Origin: Planctomycetota bacterium | GTDB taxonomy: Bacteria > Planctomycetota > Phycisphaerae > Sedimentisphaerales > Anaerohalosphaeraceae | Assembly (NCBI GenBank): GCA_003644175.1 | Contig: QNBS01000188.1 | Location: forward strand, 1-5,274 | Length of the DNA stretch: 5,274 bases | Reading direction: 5' to 3' | In this document: one piece after another, positions 1-5,145 of the stretch | Layout: every line of letters starts with the position of its first letter | Position numbering within the stretch: the first letter of the stretch is position 1 | Made by a program: the position numbers and the translations under genes | Notes under the pieces: generated by a model | What the model was told of the DNA's origin: nothing | The model's database searches: none | Seen by the model: the letters and a program-made list of their open reading frames with translations, nothing else

Positions 1-680
1 ATATTATGAGCAATACAAACATACCCGTGTTGGGCCACGCCGACGGCATTTGCCATGTATATGCCGACAGCGCCGCGGATATGGATATGGCTGTTCGCAT
101 TACGGTGGATTCGAAGTGTCAGTACACCGCCGTCTGCAATGCCGCCGAGACCCTGCTTGTTCACCGCGCCATTGCAGAGGATTTTCTGCCTCGTATCAAG
201 AAAGCATTGGAAGAAAAAGATGTCCAGCTTCGCGGCTGTGAAGAAACATGCAGGATAATAGACGTCAAGCCTGCAACAGATCAGGACTGGCGAACCGAGT
301 ACCTTGATCTTATTCTGTCCGTGAAGGTTGTAAGCAGCCTGGACGCCGCCGTCGAGCATATCAACAAATACGGCTCGGGCCACACAGACGCCATTGTGAC
401 GCAGAACAAGGAAAACGCCGCCAAGTTCATGGACCTTGTGGATTCTGCGGACGTATTCTTTAATTGCAGCACAAGGTTCAGCGACGGATTCCGTTTCGGC
501 CTGGGCGCCGAAGTGGGCATAAGCACGAACAAAATCCACGCACGCGGGCCTGTGGGGCTGGACGGGCTGCTGATTTACAAATGGCGGCTGATCGGCAACG
601 GCCAGATCGTGGGCGATTATTCCGGGCCGACGGGCGGAAAATTTACGCACAGAAAACTTAACAGGGAATACGGTTTGTAA
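1..680 (+). CDS. proA: Glutamate-5-semialdehyde dehydrogenase (gamma-glutamyl phosphate reductase), C-terminal part, cut by window edge
   Basis: This enzyme uses NADPH to reduce glutamyl-5-phosphate to glutamate-5-semialdehyde, the second step of proline synthesis in the cytoplasm. About 225 residues are visible, against roughly 415-420 for the family. The ATG at 6 is therefore internal: the reading frame is open to the window edge, and the residues around it ([15 protein letters not shown]) are the family's mid-protein block. Counting from that Met, the catalytic cysteine is Cys44 in the [10 protein letters not shown] block. Residues 109-130 match the ProA signature exactly (V-x5-A-V-x-H-I-x2-Y-G-S-x-H-T-D-x-I). 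[20 protein letters not shown] and [14 protein letters not shown] follow at about 155-189. The stop TAA (678-680) overlaps the ATG of proB by one base, so the two are almost certainly co-transcribed and translationally coupled. No defect is visible. Confidence 0.97.
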   Translation, partial: IMSNTNIPVLGHADGICHVYADSAADMDMAVRITVDSKCQYTAVCNAAETLLVHRAIAEDFLPRIKKALEEKDVQLRGCEETCRIIDVKPATDQDWRTEYLDLILSVKVVSSLDAAVEHINKYGSGHTDAIVTQNKENAAKFMDLVDSADVFFNCSTRFSDGFRFGLGAEVGISTNKIHARGPVGLDGLLIYKWRLIGNGQIVGDYSGPTGGKFTHRKLNREYGL

Positions 681-1780
681 TGCGCGATTTCAGTCAATCC
701 AAAAGAGTGGTTGTTAAGATCGGCACGAGCACGTTGAGTAAAGACGATGCGGTCGACACAGAGTACCTGCGCCGGATTGCCGCGCAGGTCGCTTCGCTTA
801 TCGCCCAGGGCAGGCAGGTCGTAATCATCACCAGCGGCGCCATCGGCATGGGAGCCGGTCGGTTGCAGTTGAAAGGACCCGTGGCGGACATGAAGATGCG
901 TCAGGCGTGCGCGGCGATCGGGCAGCCGCTGCTGATGCAGGAATATCAGCGTGCGTTCGCCGAACACGACATCGCCGTCGCACAGGTGCTGCTGACCGCC
1001 GAAGTACTCAGCAACCGCAAGACCTATCTGAATCTTCGCAATTCCGTGGAGACCCTGCTCAAATTGGGCGTGGCGCCGGTCCTCAATGAAAATGACAGCG
1101 TCTCGACGGATGAGATCGGTTCGGCGTTTGGCGACAATGACAAACTCAGCGCCCTGGTCGCCAGCAAACTCGATGCCGACCTGTTGATCATGCTAAGCGA
1201 CATTGATGCAATGTACGACCGGGACCCCCGAAAGCATGACGACGCCAAACCGATTCGCGCCGTTTTTGAGATTACCGATGAGATCATCCGCAGCGCGGGC
1301 AAGCGCGGCAGCAAGTACGCCACCGGCGGGATGAAGACCAAACTTGAGGCGGCTAAGATCGCCTCCTGCGCCGGCTGCAGAATCGTGCTGGCCGACGGCA
1401 GGACCGACAATGTTATCACGCGGATCATGGCCGGCGAAGAGATAGGCACGATATTCATGCCCAGGAGGAAACTGAGCAACCGCGCACGCTGGATACTCAA
1501 CAGCGCCGCGGTCGGTACAATCAGAATCGACGACGGGGCGATGGACGCCGTCAGGAAGCGAAAAAGCCTCCTGCCCAGCGGCGTCACAGCGGTCGAGGGC
1601 GACTTCAAAGCCGACGCCGTCGTCATGCTAAACGACTCAGCAAAGGCGGTCTCCAGCCTGGGAAGCGCCGAACTGGCGAAGCTTGCGGGCAAACACAGCA
1701 GCGAAATACGCCGGATACTGGGCCCGGACCGCAAGGACGTCGTCGCCGTGCCCGAAGATATTGTCTTCCTGGACTATTAG
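680..1780 (+). CDS. proB: Glutamate 5-kinase with C-terminal PUA domain
   Basis: This enzyme phosphorylates glutamate with ATP to glutamyl-5-phosphate, the committed and usually proline-inhibited step of proline synthesis. Its 366 residues match the full-length bacterial form (E. coli 367). An amino-acid kinase domain fills about residues 8-260: VVVKIGTSTLS (10-20, with the phosphate-binding Lys13), ITSGAIGMGAGR (50-61), NEND (136-139), GDND (151-154) of the glutamate site, the DPR motif at 182-184, and ATGGMKTKLEAA (214-225, Lys221 in the nucleotide site). A PUA domain follows at about 275-360. The ATG at 680 is fixed by its TAATG overlap with the proA stop. The expected SD would lie inside the proA 3' end (CAGGGAAT at about 662-669). 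The product hands its labile acyl phosphate directly to ProA, so a one-base overlap favouring balanced synthesis makes sense. The order proA-proB is the reverse of E. coli proBA. Confidence 0.97.
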   Translation: MRDFSQSKRVVVKIGTSTLSKDDAVDTEYLRRIAAQVASLIAQGRQVVIITSGAIGMGAGRLQLKGPVADMKMRQACAAIGQPLLMQEYQRAFAEHDIAVAQVLLTAEVLSNRKTYLNLRNSVETLLKLGVAPVLNENDSVSTDEIGSAFGDNDKLSALVASKLDADLLIMLSDIDAMYDRDPRKHDDAKPIRAVFEITDEIIRSAGKRGSKYATGGMKTKLEAAKIASCAGCRIVLADGRTDNVITRIMAGEEIGTIFMPRRKLSNRARWILNSAAVGTIRIDDGAMDAVRKRKSLLPSGVTAVEGDFKADAVVMLNDSAKAVSSLGSAELAKLAGKHSSEIRRILGPDRKDVVAVPEDIVFLDY

Positions 1781-1855
1781 CCATCGGCCCATATGGACGG
1801 TGATCGGGCTGAACCTCCTGTAAATAAAAAAACTATCCTCCGGAAAAATTTGCTA
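1781..1855 (+). other. proB downstream spacer without a clear terminator
   Basis: I see no gene here. A weak hairpin is possible just after the proB stop (CATCG 1782-1786 with CGGTG 1798-1802, plus an inner CC/GG around the palindrome CCATATGG at 1789-1796). No run of T follows it, so it is not a convincing intrinsic terminator. An A-rich tract at 1821-1833 lies upstream of the putative promoter and could act as an UP-like element. Confidence 0.4.
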
Positions 1856-1884
1856 TTGACACCGCCTAAACGAAGTGAGATCAT
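1856..1884 (+). promoter_or_regulatory. Putative sigma70-type promoter driving the structured leader/ncRNA
   Basis: A perfect TTGACA -35 box lies at 1856-1861. With a 17-base spacer it is followed by GATCAT at 1879-1884, a 4-of-6 match to TATAAT. An A/T-rich stretch lies just upstream (1821-1855). Transcription would start near 1890-1892, immediately before the first stable stem at 1897. It is the best -35 match between proB and the symporter and sits at the junction where non-coding sequence begins. The -10 is only moderate, so this remains a prediction. Confidence 0.55.
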
Positions 1885-1889
1885 ATTGA

Positions 1890-2197
1890 TGCGTTGGTCG
1901 ATTTTTTAACCTTTCCGAAATCGACATGGTCAGGTCGCATCTGGAAGTGAACGGAAAGACATAATGAGACAGTTTCAGCCGGCGTTGGCGGTAATCAAAA
2001 GCGAGTATGGGTGAGGCGGCGCCCTTCGGTACTCGTGTCGAGTGTCCCTGGCATCCGCAAACGGGTTCGCCCCGCAGGCCGGCGTGATATGGAATCAGCC
2101 TGAGAAAAGGGGCGAGGAAGCCTGACACTTTCTAAGCAATAGAAATCTCAATACGACTATCGGCGGGCAAAGAGCAACACTCTTGCCCGCCTTTTTT
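1890..2197 (+). ncRNA. Unassigned structured RNA: small RNA or terminator-controlled leader of the symporter gene
   Basis: About 300 bases without a credible protein gene run from a putative promoter to a strong intrinsic terminator. Complementary segments visible by eye, in order: GTCGATTT 1897-1904 with AAATCGAC 1918-1925; the loop segment CTTTCCG 1911-1917 with CGGAAAG 1952-1958 (a pseudoknot); GCGAGTA 2001-2007 with TACTCGT 2030-2036, enclosing GGGTG 2009-2013 with CGCCC 2020-2024; alternatively ACTCG 2031-2035 with CGAGT 2039-2043. Next, AGTGTC 2041-2046 with GACACT 2124-2129 closes a branched domain. Inside it are GGG-TTCG-CCC (2063-2072) and CAGGC 2075-2079 with GCCTG 2098-2102, capped by TGAT/ATCA (2085-2088, 2094-2097). 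It does not carry the conserved blocks I know for RNase P, tmRNA, 6S, SRP RNA or the common riboswitches. Its place 40 bases ahead of a transporter favours a cis-regulatory leader, but an independent sRNA fits equally well. The ends are inferred. Confidence 0.45.
2162..2197 (+). terminator. Strong intrinsic terminator ahead of the symporter gene
   Basis: GGCGGGCAA (2162-2170) pairs with TTGCCCGCC (2183-2191). A single bulged A (2171) follows, then GAG/CTC (2172-2174, 2180-2182), around a CAACA loop. Six T follow directly (2192-2197). It lies 40 bases before the likely symporter start and over 380 bases after proB. It therefore ends either the structured RNA itself or, as an attenuator, a leader transcript that continues into the symporter. 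I found no obvious upstream segment that perfectly competes for the 5' arm. Confidence 0.9.
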
Positions 2198-2237
2198 ATT
2201 GGGAGCAATGCTGTCAGATTTACAGATAGGCAATAGC

Positions 2238-3848
2238 ATGGATACATTTCTTTATTGGGCGGTCGTAGTGCTTTACAGTGCGCTCGTCGTCTACATCGGT
2301 TATCGCATAAGGGCTGTCCATCGTTTGGAGGGTCAAACGGCAAGCCAGGCGGGTCTCGAATTCTGGATGGCCGGCCGCCAACTGCCCGGCTGGAGGCTCG
2401 GCATTTCGCTGACATCCGGCTGGCTCATGCTCGGATGGATAGGATTCGGGATGTCGCAGATATATATGTACGGCGCAACGGGCCTGTGGATTCTGCCCAT
2501 CCCATGGTTCGTCCTGTGTTTCATCATTATCGTAATGGTCCCGTTCGTAAGGCGAATAGGGGCGGTGAGCCTGCCCCAGGTCATCGAGAAACGGTACGGA
2601 CGACAGGCTCGCATGCTGGTCGCCGTTTTCTCGTTCGGCGTGTTCATCGCCTGGACCCAGGCGGAGTTGTTCATGGCCGGAGCGCTCATGGCGCCGTTTC
2701 TAAAAATTCCGCCGTGGGCGTGCATGACGCTTCTGGTCGTCCCGATCATCCTTTACACATATCTTGGCGGCTTCAGGGCGATTGTGACGACGGATATTGT
2801 GCAGTTCTTAATCATGGCTGTATTCATGGTCCTGCTTACAATCGCCGCCGTTGTCGCCGCATCCAGGGCAACCGGCGGCGACATCATAGGCGCTCTCAGG
2901 GAGGCGACGCCGCCCTGGTCCGGGCGCCGAGAGGTGTTTAATCCCTTCTTCCTCGGACTGATCTTTCCCGTTGTTCTGCTGGTCGGGTACTTGCCGGGCT
3001 GGATGATTGAGCAGGACCTCTGCCTGCGTCTGCAGGCGGTAAAAAGCACAAGAGAAGGCAGAAAGGGGGCCATACTCTCGCTTGTGCTGATTACCGTATT
3101 CATCCTGGTCCTGCCGGGCATTGCCGCCTTCTGTGCGATTGTGGCGTTTCCGGCCGCCGACGGCGCCGCGCCCGAGGCCATAGGAGCCGATGCGACGGGC
3201 ATTATCTCGGCGTTTGTCGGAACCATGCCCCTTGCCTTGTCGCTTCTGATGCTCCTCGGCATCGTCGCATGTCAGATGTCCACGGTGGACACCTTCGCGA
3301 ATGTCTCTGCGATGGCGATTGCTTACGACATCGTCGAACCGGTGCTTGTGAAGAAGAAAGGATCACCGAAGAATCGAATTCAGGTTGCAAGGTACATCTC
3401 GATCGGGTCGATACTGGCTGCCCTGTTTTGCGCATTTATCAGCGATAAACTCGGCGACGTTTATTACATTTCGTCCGGAGTGCTCTCGGCGTCGATAGCC
3501 GTGCCGGCGCTGTTTGTTTTCTGGCGGCCGACAACGCCGCCTGCAATGATGACGTCTTCCATTGTGGGGTTTATCGGGACAGTCGGGGGCTATTGGTGGG
3601 AGTACAAGTTCCTGCAGGCGGGCGACCCGGACGCCGCTCACTATTACGCCAATGAACTTCCCGCCTGGCTTCAGAACTCCTATGGATACCATTACATTGT
3701 CCTGGGAGTCGTCCTGTCGGCGGCAGCTATTGTTGCAGTCAGCCTTGTAACAAAACCGACCAGCGCTGAGTTGCTGGACAACCTCAAGGATGCCCCGATC
3801 GACGACTACGGCCGGTTCGTATCCAGCGTATTCGGCGAGGCCGGGTGA
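2238..3848 (+). CDS. Sodium:solute symporter family (SSS, PutP/SGLT-type) permease
   Basis: This is an inner-membrane permease that should couple Na+ entry to uptake of a small solute. From ATG 2238 it has 536 residues. About 13 hydrophobic segments can be counted (around 4-22, 52-72, 82-103, 126-152, 160-178, 186-208, 235-255, 278-304, 322-346, 384-400, 408-428, 436-452, 484-504), the usual SSS number. Diagnostic blocks are EFWMAGRQLPGW (41-52), SGWLMLG (60-66), the family signature GGFRAIVTTDIVQF (177-190), EQDLCLRLQAVKSTREGRKGA (258-278) and CQMSTVDTF (345-353), whose Ser348-Thr349 align with the Na2-site Ser340-Thr341 of PutP. SGWL resembles PutP, but the position of PutP Asp55 is Leu58 here. 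The start is chosen because AGG (2228-2230) sits 7 bases upstream and TM1 begins at once. ATG 2208 and TTG 2199 are in frame but have worse spacing, and TTG 2199 abuts the terminator. Proline is a guess from the proAB neighbours; the substrate is open. Confidence 0.92.
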   Translation: MDTFLYWAVVVLYSALVVYIGYRIRAVHRLEGQTASQAGLEFWMAGRQLPGWRLGISLTSGWLMLGWIGFGMSQIYMYGATGLWILPIPWFVLCFIIIVMVPFVRRIGAVSLPQVIEKRYGRQARMLVAVFSFGVFIAWTQAELFMAGALMAPFLKIPPWACMTLLVVPIILYTYLGGFRAIVTTDIVQFLIMAVFMVLLTIAAVVAASRATGGDIIGALREATPPWSGRREVFNPFFLGLIFPVVLLVGYLPGWMIEQDLCLRLQAVKSTREGRKGAILSLVLITVFILVLPGIAAFCAIVAFPAADGAAPEAIGADATGIISAFVGTMPLALSLLMLLGIVACQMSTVDTFANVSAMAIAYDIVEPVLVKKKGSPKNRIQVARYISIGSILAALFCAFISDKLGDVYYISSGVLSASIAVPALFVFWRPTTPPAMMTSSIVGFIGTVGGYWWEYKFLQAGDPDAAHYYANELPAWLQNSYGYHYIVLGVVLSAAAIVAVSLVTKPTSAELLDNLKDAPIDDYGRFVSSVFGEAG

Positions 3849-3849
3849 C

Positions 3850-3894
3850 AGGAGGACTATTTTGAGATGGGGGGGTAATGTTAATAATAATTGA
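3850..3894 (+). other. Orphan Shine-Dalgarno AGGAGG with possible 10-codon leader ORF
   Basis: A consensus AGGAGG (3850-3855) follows the symporter stop with no obvious gene to serve. Six bases after it a TTG (3862) opens a 10-codon frame (M-R-W-G-G-N-V-N-N-N, stop TGA 3892-3894). A three-codon ATG-GGG-GGG-TAA frame begins at 3867. A run of seven G (3869-3875) lies inside. It may be a tiny leader peptide, a ribosome standby site or chance; nothing proves translation. Confidence 0.25.
3862..3891 (+). promoter_or_regulatory. Possible promoter for the outer-membrane protein gene
   Basis: TTGAGA (3862-3867, 5 of 6) and AATAAT (3886-3891, 5 of 6) are separated by 18 bases. A transcript would begin near 3898, leaving a leader of about 13 bases that is mostly the SD of the following gene. 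The hexamers are good but the leader is very short. The alternative is read-through from the symporter gene, since no terminator separates the two. Confidence 0.3.
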
Positions 3895-3910
3895 ATGGAA
3901 GGAGTTAGTA

Positions 3911-4699
3911 ATGAAGAAGTTGATTTTTGTGTTGAGCGTAATGCTTCTGGTTGGTCCGGCGGTCGGGCGCGCCGACGAAGTCGCCTTGCCCGGTGTTACT
4001 TTTGACACCACATTTGTGAGCAAGTACATATGGCATGGTTTCAATTATTACGGCAACGACAACAGCGCCATCCAGCCGAGCGTCGACATCGACTTCTGGG
4101 GCAGCGGTTTCGGGGCGATGGTGTTCCATTCCCGCGCCAACCGGAGCGGTTTTAGAAATCTGGAGGAGTTTGACTACATTTTGTATTACGGCAACAGTAT
4201 TCTTGACGACACCACATGGGCAATGGACTACAACGTGAGTTGGTTGTATTACGACTACTACGACAACAAAAGCAGCGACACGGATCTGCAGGAATTGGTC
4301 TTGAGCTTCGCCTGGCCGAATCTGCTTGGGGGCGGGTTGGTTCCCAGCTACTCTACGGGCAAGCTCTGGCCGACAAGCTCCAATGTCCCGGCGATGAAAG
4401 ACGTCGGCGGCTGGGTGCATGTGTTCGGCCTGGCGTATGACCTCGAAACGCCGGCAATTTTTCCGGGATCGGACAAACAGGTATTCAGTCTCATGGCCGA
4501 TCTGACCTACAACGACGGGTACGGCCTGGCGACGGCGGACCACGACTGGTCTCACGTAACTCTGGGAGTTTCGACAGGTTTCGATATTACTCCCAATCTC
4601 ACCTTCACGCCGGCCGTCTATTATCAGATATCCATGGATGATTCGGTTAACAAAAACGATGAGGTATGGACCGCCCTGAGCCTGACCTATAGCTTCTGA
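3911..4699 (+). CDS. Putative outer-membrane β-barrel protein (porin-like, resembles TorF/Gcw_chp type)
   Basis: 262 residues from ATG 3911, chosen because AAGGAG (3899-3904) lies 6 bases upstream and a textbook signal peptide begins there; the in-frame ATG at 3878 would bury it. The signal is MKK, a hydrophobic core (4-16) and probable cleavage after Ala21 (VGRA|DE). The mature part is rich in Tyr, Trp, Gly, Asp and Asn, with alternating hydrophobic strands such as SVDIDFWGSGFGAMVFHS (57-74), EFDYILYYGNS (86-96) and HVTLGVSTGFDIT (215-227). It ends in ALSLTYSF, the C-terminal aromatic expected for BAM-assembled barrels. The N-terminal block FVSKYIWHGFNYYGNDNSAIQPSVD (35-59) is reminiscent of the Y-I/V-x-R-G and AIQ motifs of TorF-type small porins, but this assignment is from memory. 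Being 62 bases after the symporter with no terminator between, it may supply the outer-membrane step for the same solute. Confidence 0.75.
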   Translation: MKKLIFVLSVMLLVGPAVGRADEVALPGVTFDTTFVSKYIWHGFNYYGNDNSAIQPSVDIDFWGSGFGAMVFHSRANRSGFRNLEEFDYILYYGNSILDDTTWAMDYNVSWLYYDYYDNKSSDTDLQELVLSFAWPNLLGGGLVPSYSTGKLWPTSSNVPAMKDVGGWVHVFGLAYDLETPAIFPGSDKQVFSLMADLTYNDGYGLATADHDWSHVTLGVSTGFDITPNLTFTPAVYYQISMDDSVNKNDEVWTALSLTYSF

Positions 4700-4714
4700 C
4701 GGGACGATTACACT

Positions 4715-4751
4715 GCTGCGGCCCTCTGTTTTCCAGGGGGTTGCAGCTTTT
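4715..4751 (+). terminator. Intrinsic terminator after the outer-membrane protein gene
   Basis: A 14-bp stem pairs 4715-4728 with 4734-4747 (GCTGCGGCCCTCTG with CAGGGGGTTGCAGC, three G·U pairs) around a five-base loop. TTTT follows (4748-4751). It begins 15 bases after the stop codon and should end the symporter/outer-membrane transcript, isolating it from the tRNA promoter downstream. Confidence 0.8.
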
Positions 4752-4834
4752 GCCGCCCGCAAATTGCCGCCTTGAGCGAATTGCGCAAGTTGAAATGGCG
4801 GATTAATGGCGACCCAACTGAGCATTATTGGGGT

Positions 4835-4871
4835 GAACCGTTTTTTGCACTTGACGGGCGGCAAACGGTTC
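4835..4871 (+). repeat. 9-base inverted repeat around the tRNA promoter -35 box
   Basis: GAACCGTTT (4835-4843) and AAACGGTTC (4863-4871) are perfect reverse complements separated by 19 bases. The -35 box TTGACG lies in the spacer and the second arm ends just before the -10 box. It could be an operator or a chance hairpin. No T-run follows, so it is not a terminator. Confidence 0.5.
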
Positions 4872-4879
4872 GGTACTCT
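4851..4879 (+). promoter_or_regulatory. Putative sigma70-type promoter of tRNA-Leu
   Basis: TTGACG (4851-4856, 5 of 6), a 17-base spacer and TACTCT (4874-4879, 3 of 6 including the key T-A and final T). A start near 4886 would leave a leader of about 8 bases before the mature tRNA 5' end at 4894. The spacing and position suit a stable-RNA promoter. Confidence 0.5.
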
Positions 4880-4893
4880 GAGCAAACACTTCA

Positions 4894-4977
4894 GCCGGAG
4901 TGGCGGAATTGGCAGACGCGCGGGATTCAAAATCCCGTCCTGGCGACAGGGTGTGGGTTCAAGTCCCACCTCCGGCA
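4894..4977 (+). tRNA. tRNA-Leu, anticodon CAA
   Basis: Class II tRNA of 84 bases that reads UUG codons. The acceptor stem GCCGGAG (4894-4900) pairs perfectly with CTCCGGC (4970-4976), with discriminator A at 4977. The D stem is GCG/CGC (4903-4905, 4917-4919). The anticodon stem CGGGA/TCCCG (4921-4925, 4933-4937) encloses loop TTCAAAA, giving anticodon CAA at 4928-4930. The long variable arm CCTG-GCGA-CAGG (4939-4950) is typical of Leu. The T arm is GTGGG-TTCAAGT-CCCAC (4953-4969). The bases after A4977 are TTG, so CCA is not encoded and must be added by CCA nucleotidyltransferase. All arms pair, so it should be functional. Confidence 0.97.
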
Positions 4978-5145
4978 TTGGGCATTTCGTATCTTGCCGA
5001 AGTATTCGCCGGCGAGATGCTTGAGTTGTTCATTTCTTCCGGCGGCGACGGACGCTTTCATCTTATGGGAAAAAGGCCCTCCGACCAGACTATAGTTTAC
5101 CTGATGGGACTCTTTTGCCGATAACAATATAGCAGACTTGTGAAT
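4978..5145 (+). other. Spacer between tRNA-Leu and the kinase-like gene
   Basis: No convincing gene. A possible hairpin GCATTTCG (4982-4989) with CGAGATGC (5013-5020) follows the tRNA and could protect its 3' end for processing, but no T-run follows. TATAGT (5091-5096) is a fair -10 element for the next gene, without a recognisable -35. A 35-codon frame at 5017-5124 exists but lacks a good SD and resembles nothing I know. Confidence 0.35.

Noticed and set aside
6..8. ATG at 6 as the true proA start
   Set aside because: The conserved Ile codon precedes it in frame and the N-terminal cofactor-binding half of the enzyme would be missing. The gene simply continues beyond the window.
1024..1734. 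236-codon antisense frame opposite proB
   Set aside because: It is Ser/Leu/Arg-rich, has no family resemblance and lies entirely within an intact, well-conserved kinase gene.
1781..1810. Intrinsic terminator for proB
   Set aside because: The hairpin is short and mismatched and no T-run follows. proB transcription may run on or end by another mechanism.
1928..1936. GGTCAGGTC, identical to part of the SRP (4.5S) RNA core
   Set aside because: The rest of the SRP hairpin (CCGGAAGGAAGCAGCC and its pairing) is not present: the following bases are GCATCTGGAAGTG and the internal loop cannot form.
1890..2197. RNase P RNA, tmRNA, 6S RNA, cobalamin, SAM, TPP, FMN, lysine or fluoride riboswitch
   Set aside because: The conserved blocks I know for each (for example GAGGAAAGTCC of RNase P, the tRNA-like ends of tmRNA, the cobalamin box, the TPP CTGAGA block) are not found on the + strand. 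A covariance-model search would be decisive.
2199..2237. Longer N-terminus for the symporter (TTG 2199 or ATG 2208)
   Set aside because: The TTG touches the terminator T-run and has no SD. ATG 2208 has GGGAG only two bases away, too close. ATG 2238 has AGG at 7 bases and places TM1 at the usual position.
1853..2415. Antisense frames of 91 and 106 codons across the leader and symporter start
   Set aside because: They have no SD, no recognisable domain, are Pro/Arg/Ser-rich, and cross the promoter, structured RNA and terminator.
2255..2941. 228-codon frame within the symporter gene, other frame
   Set aside because: It is rich in Arg, Gly and His as expected of an out-of-frame reading of a GC-rich membrane protein gene. 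The symporter frame carries all family motifs.
3905..4978. 357-codon antisense frame covering the barrel gene and the tRNA
   Set aside because: It begins inside the tRNA-Leu complement (MPEVGLEPTPCRQDG is the familiar translation of an antisense tRNA-Leu), and runs opposite a gene with SD, signal peptide and terminator. Its composition is that of a shadow frame.
4900..5124. 74-codon frame beginning MAELADARDSKSRPGD
   Set aside because: The first 26 codons are the sense-strand translation of tRNA-Leu, a well-known spurious annotation. The remainder has no SD or recognisable domain.
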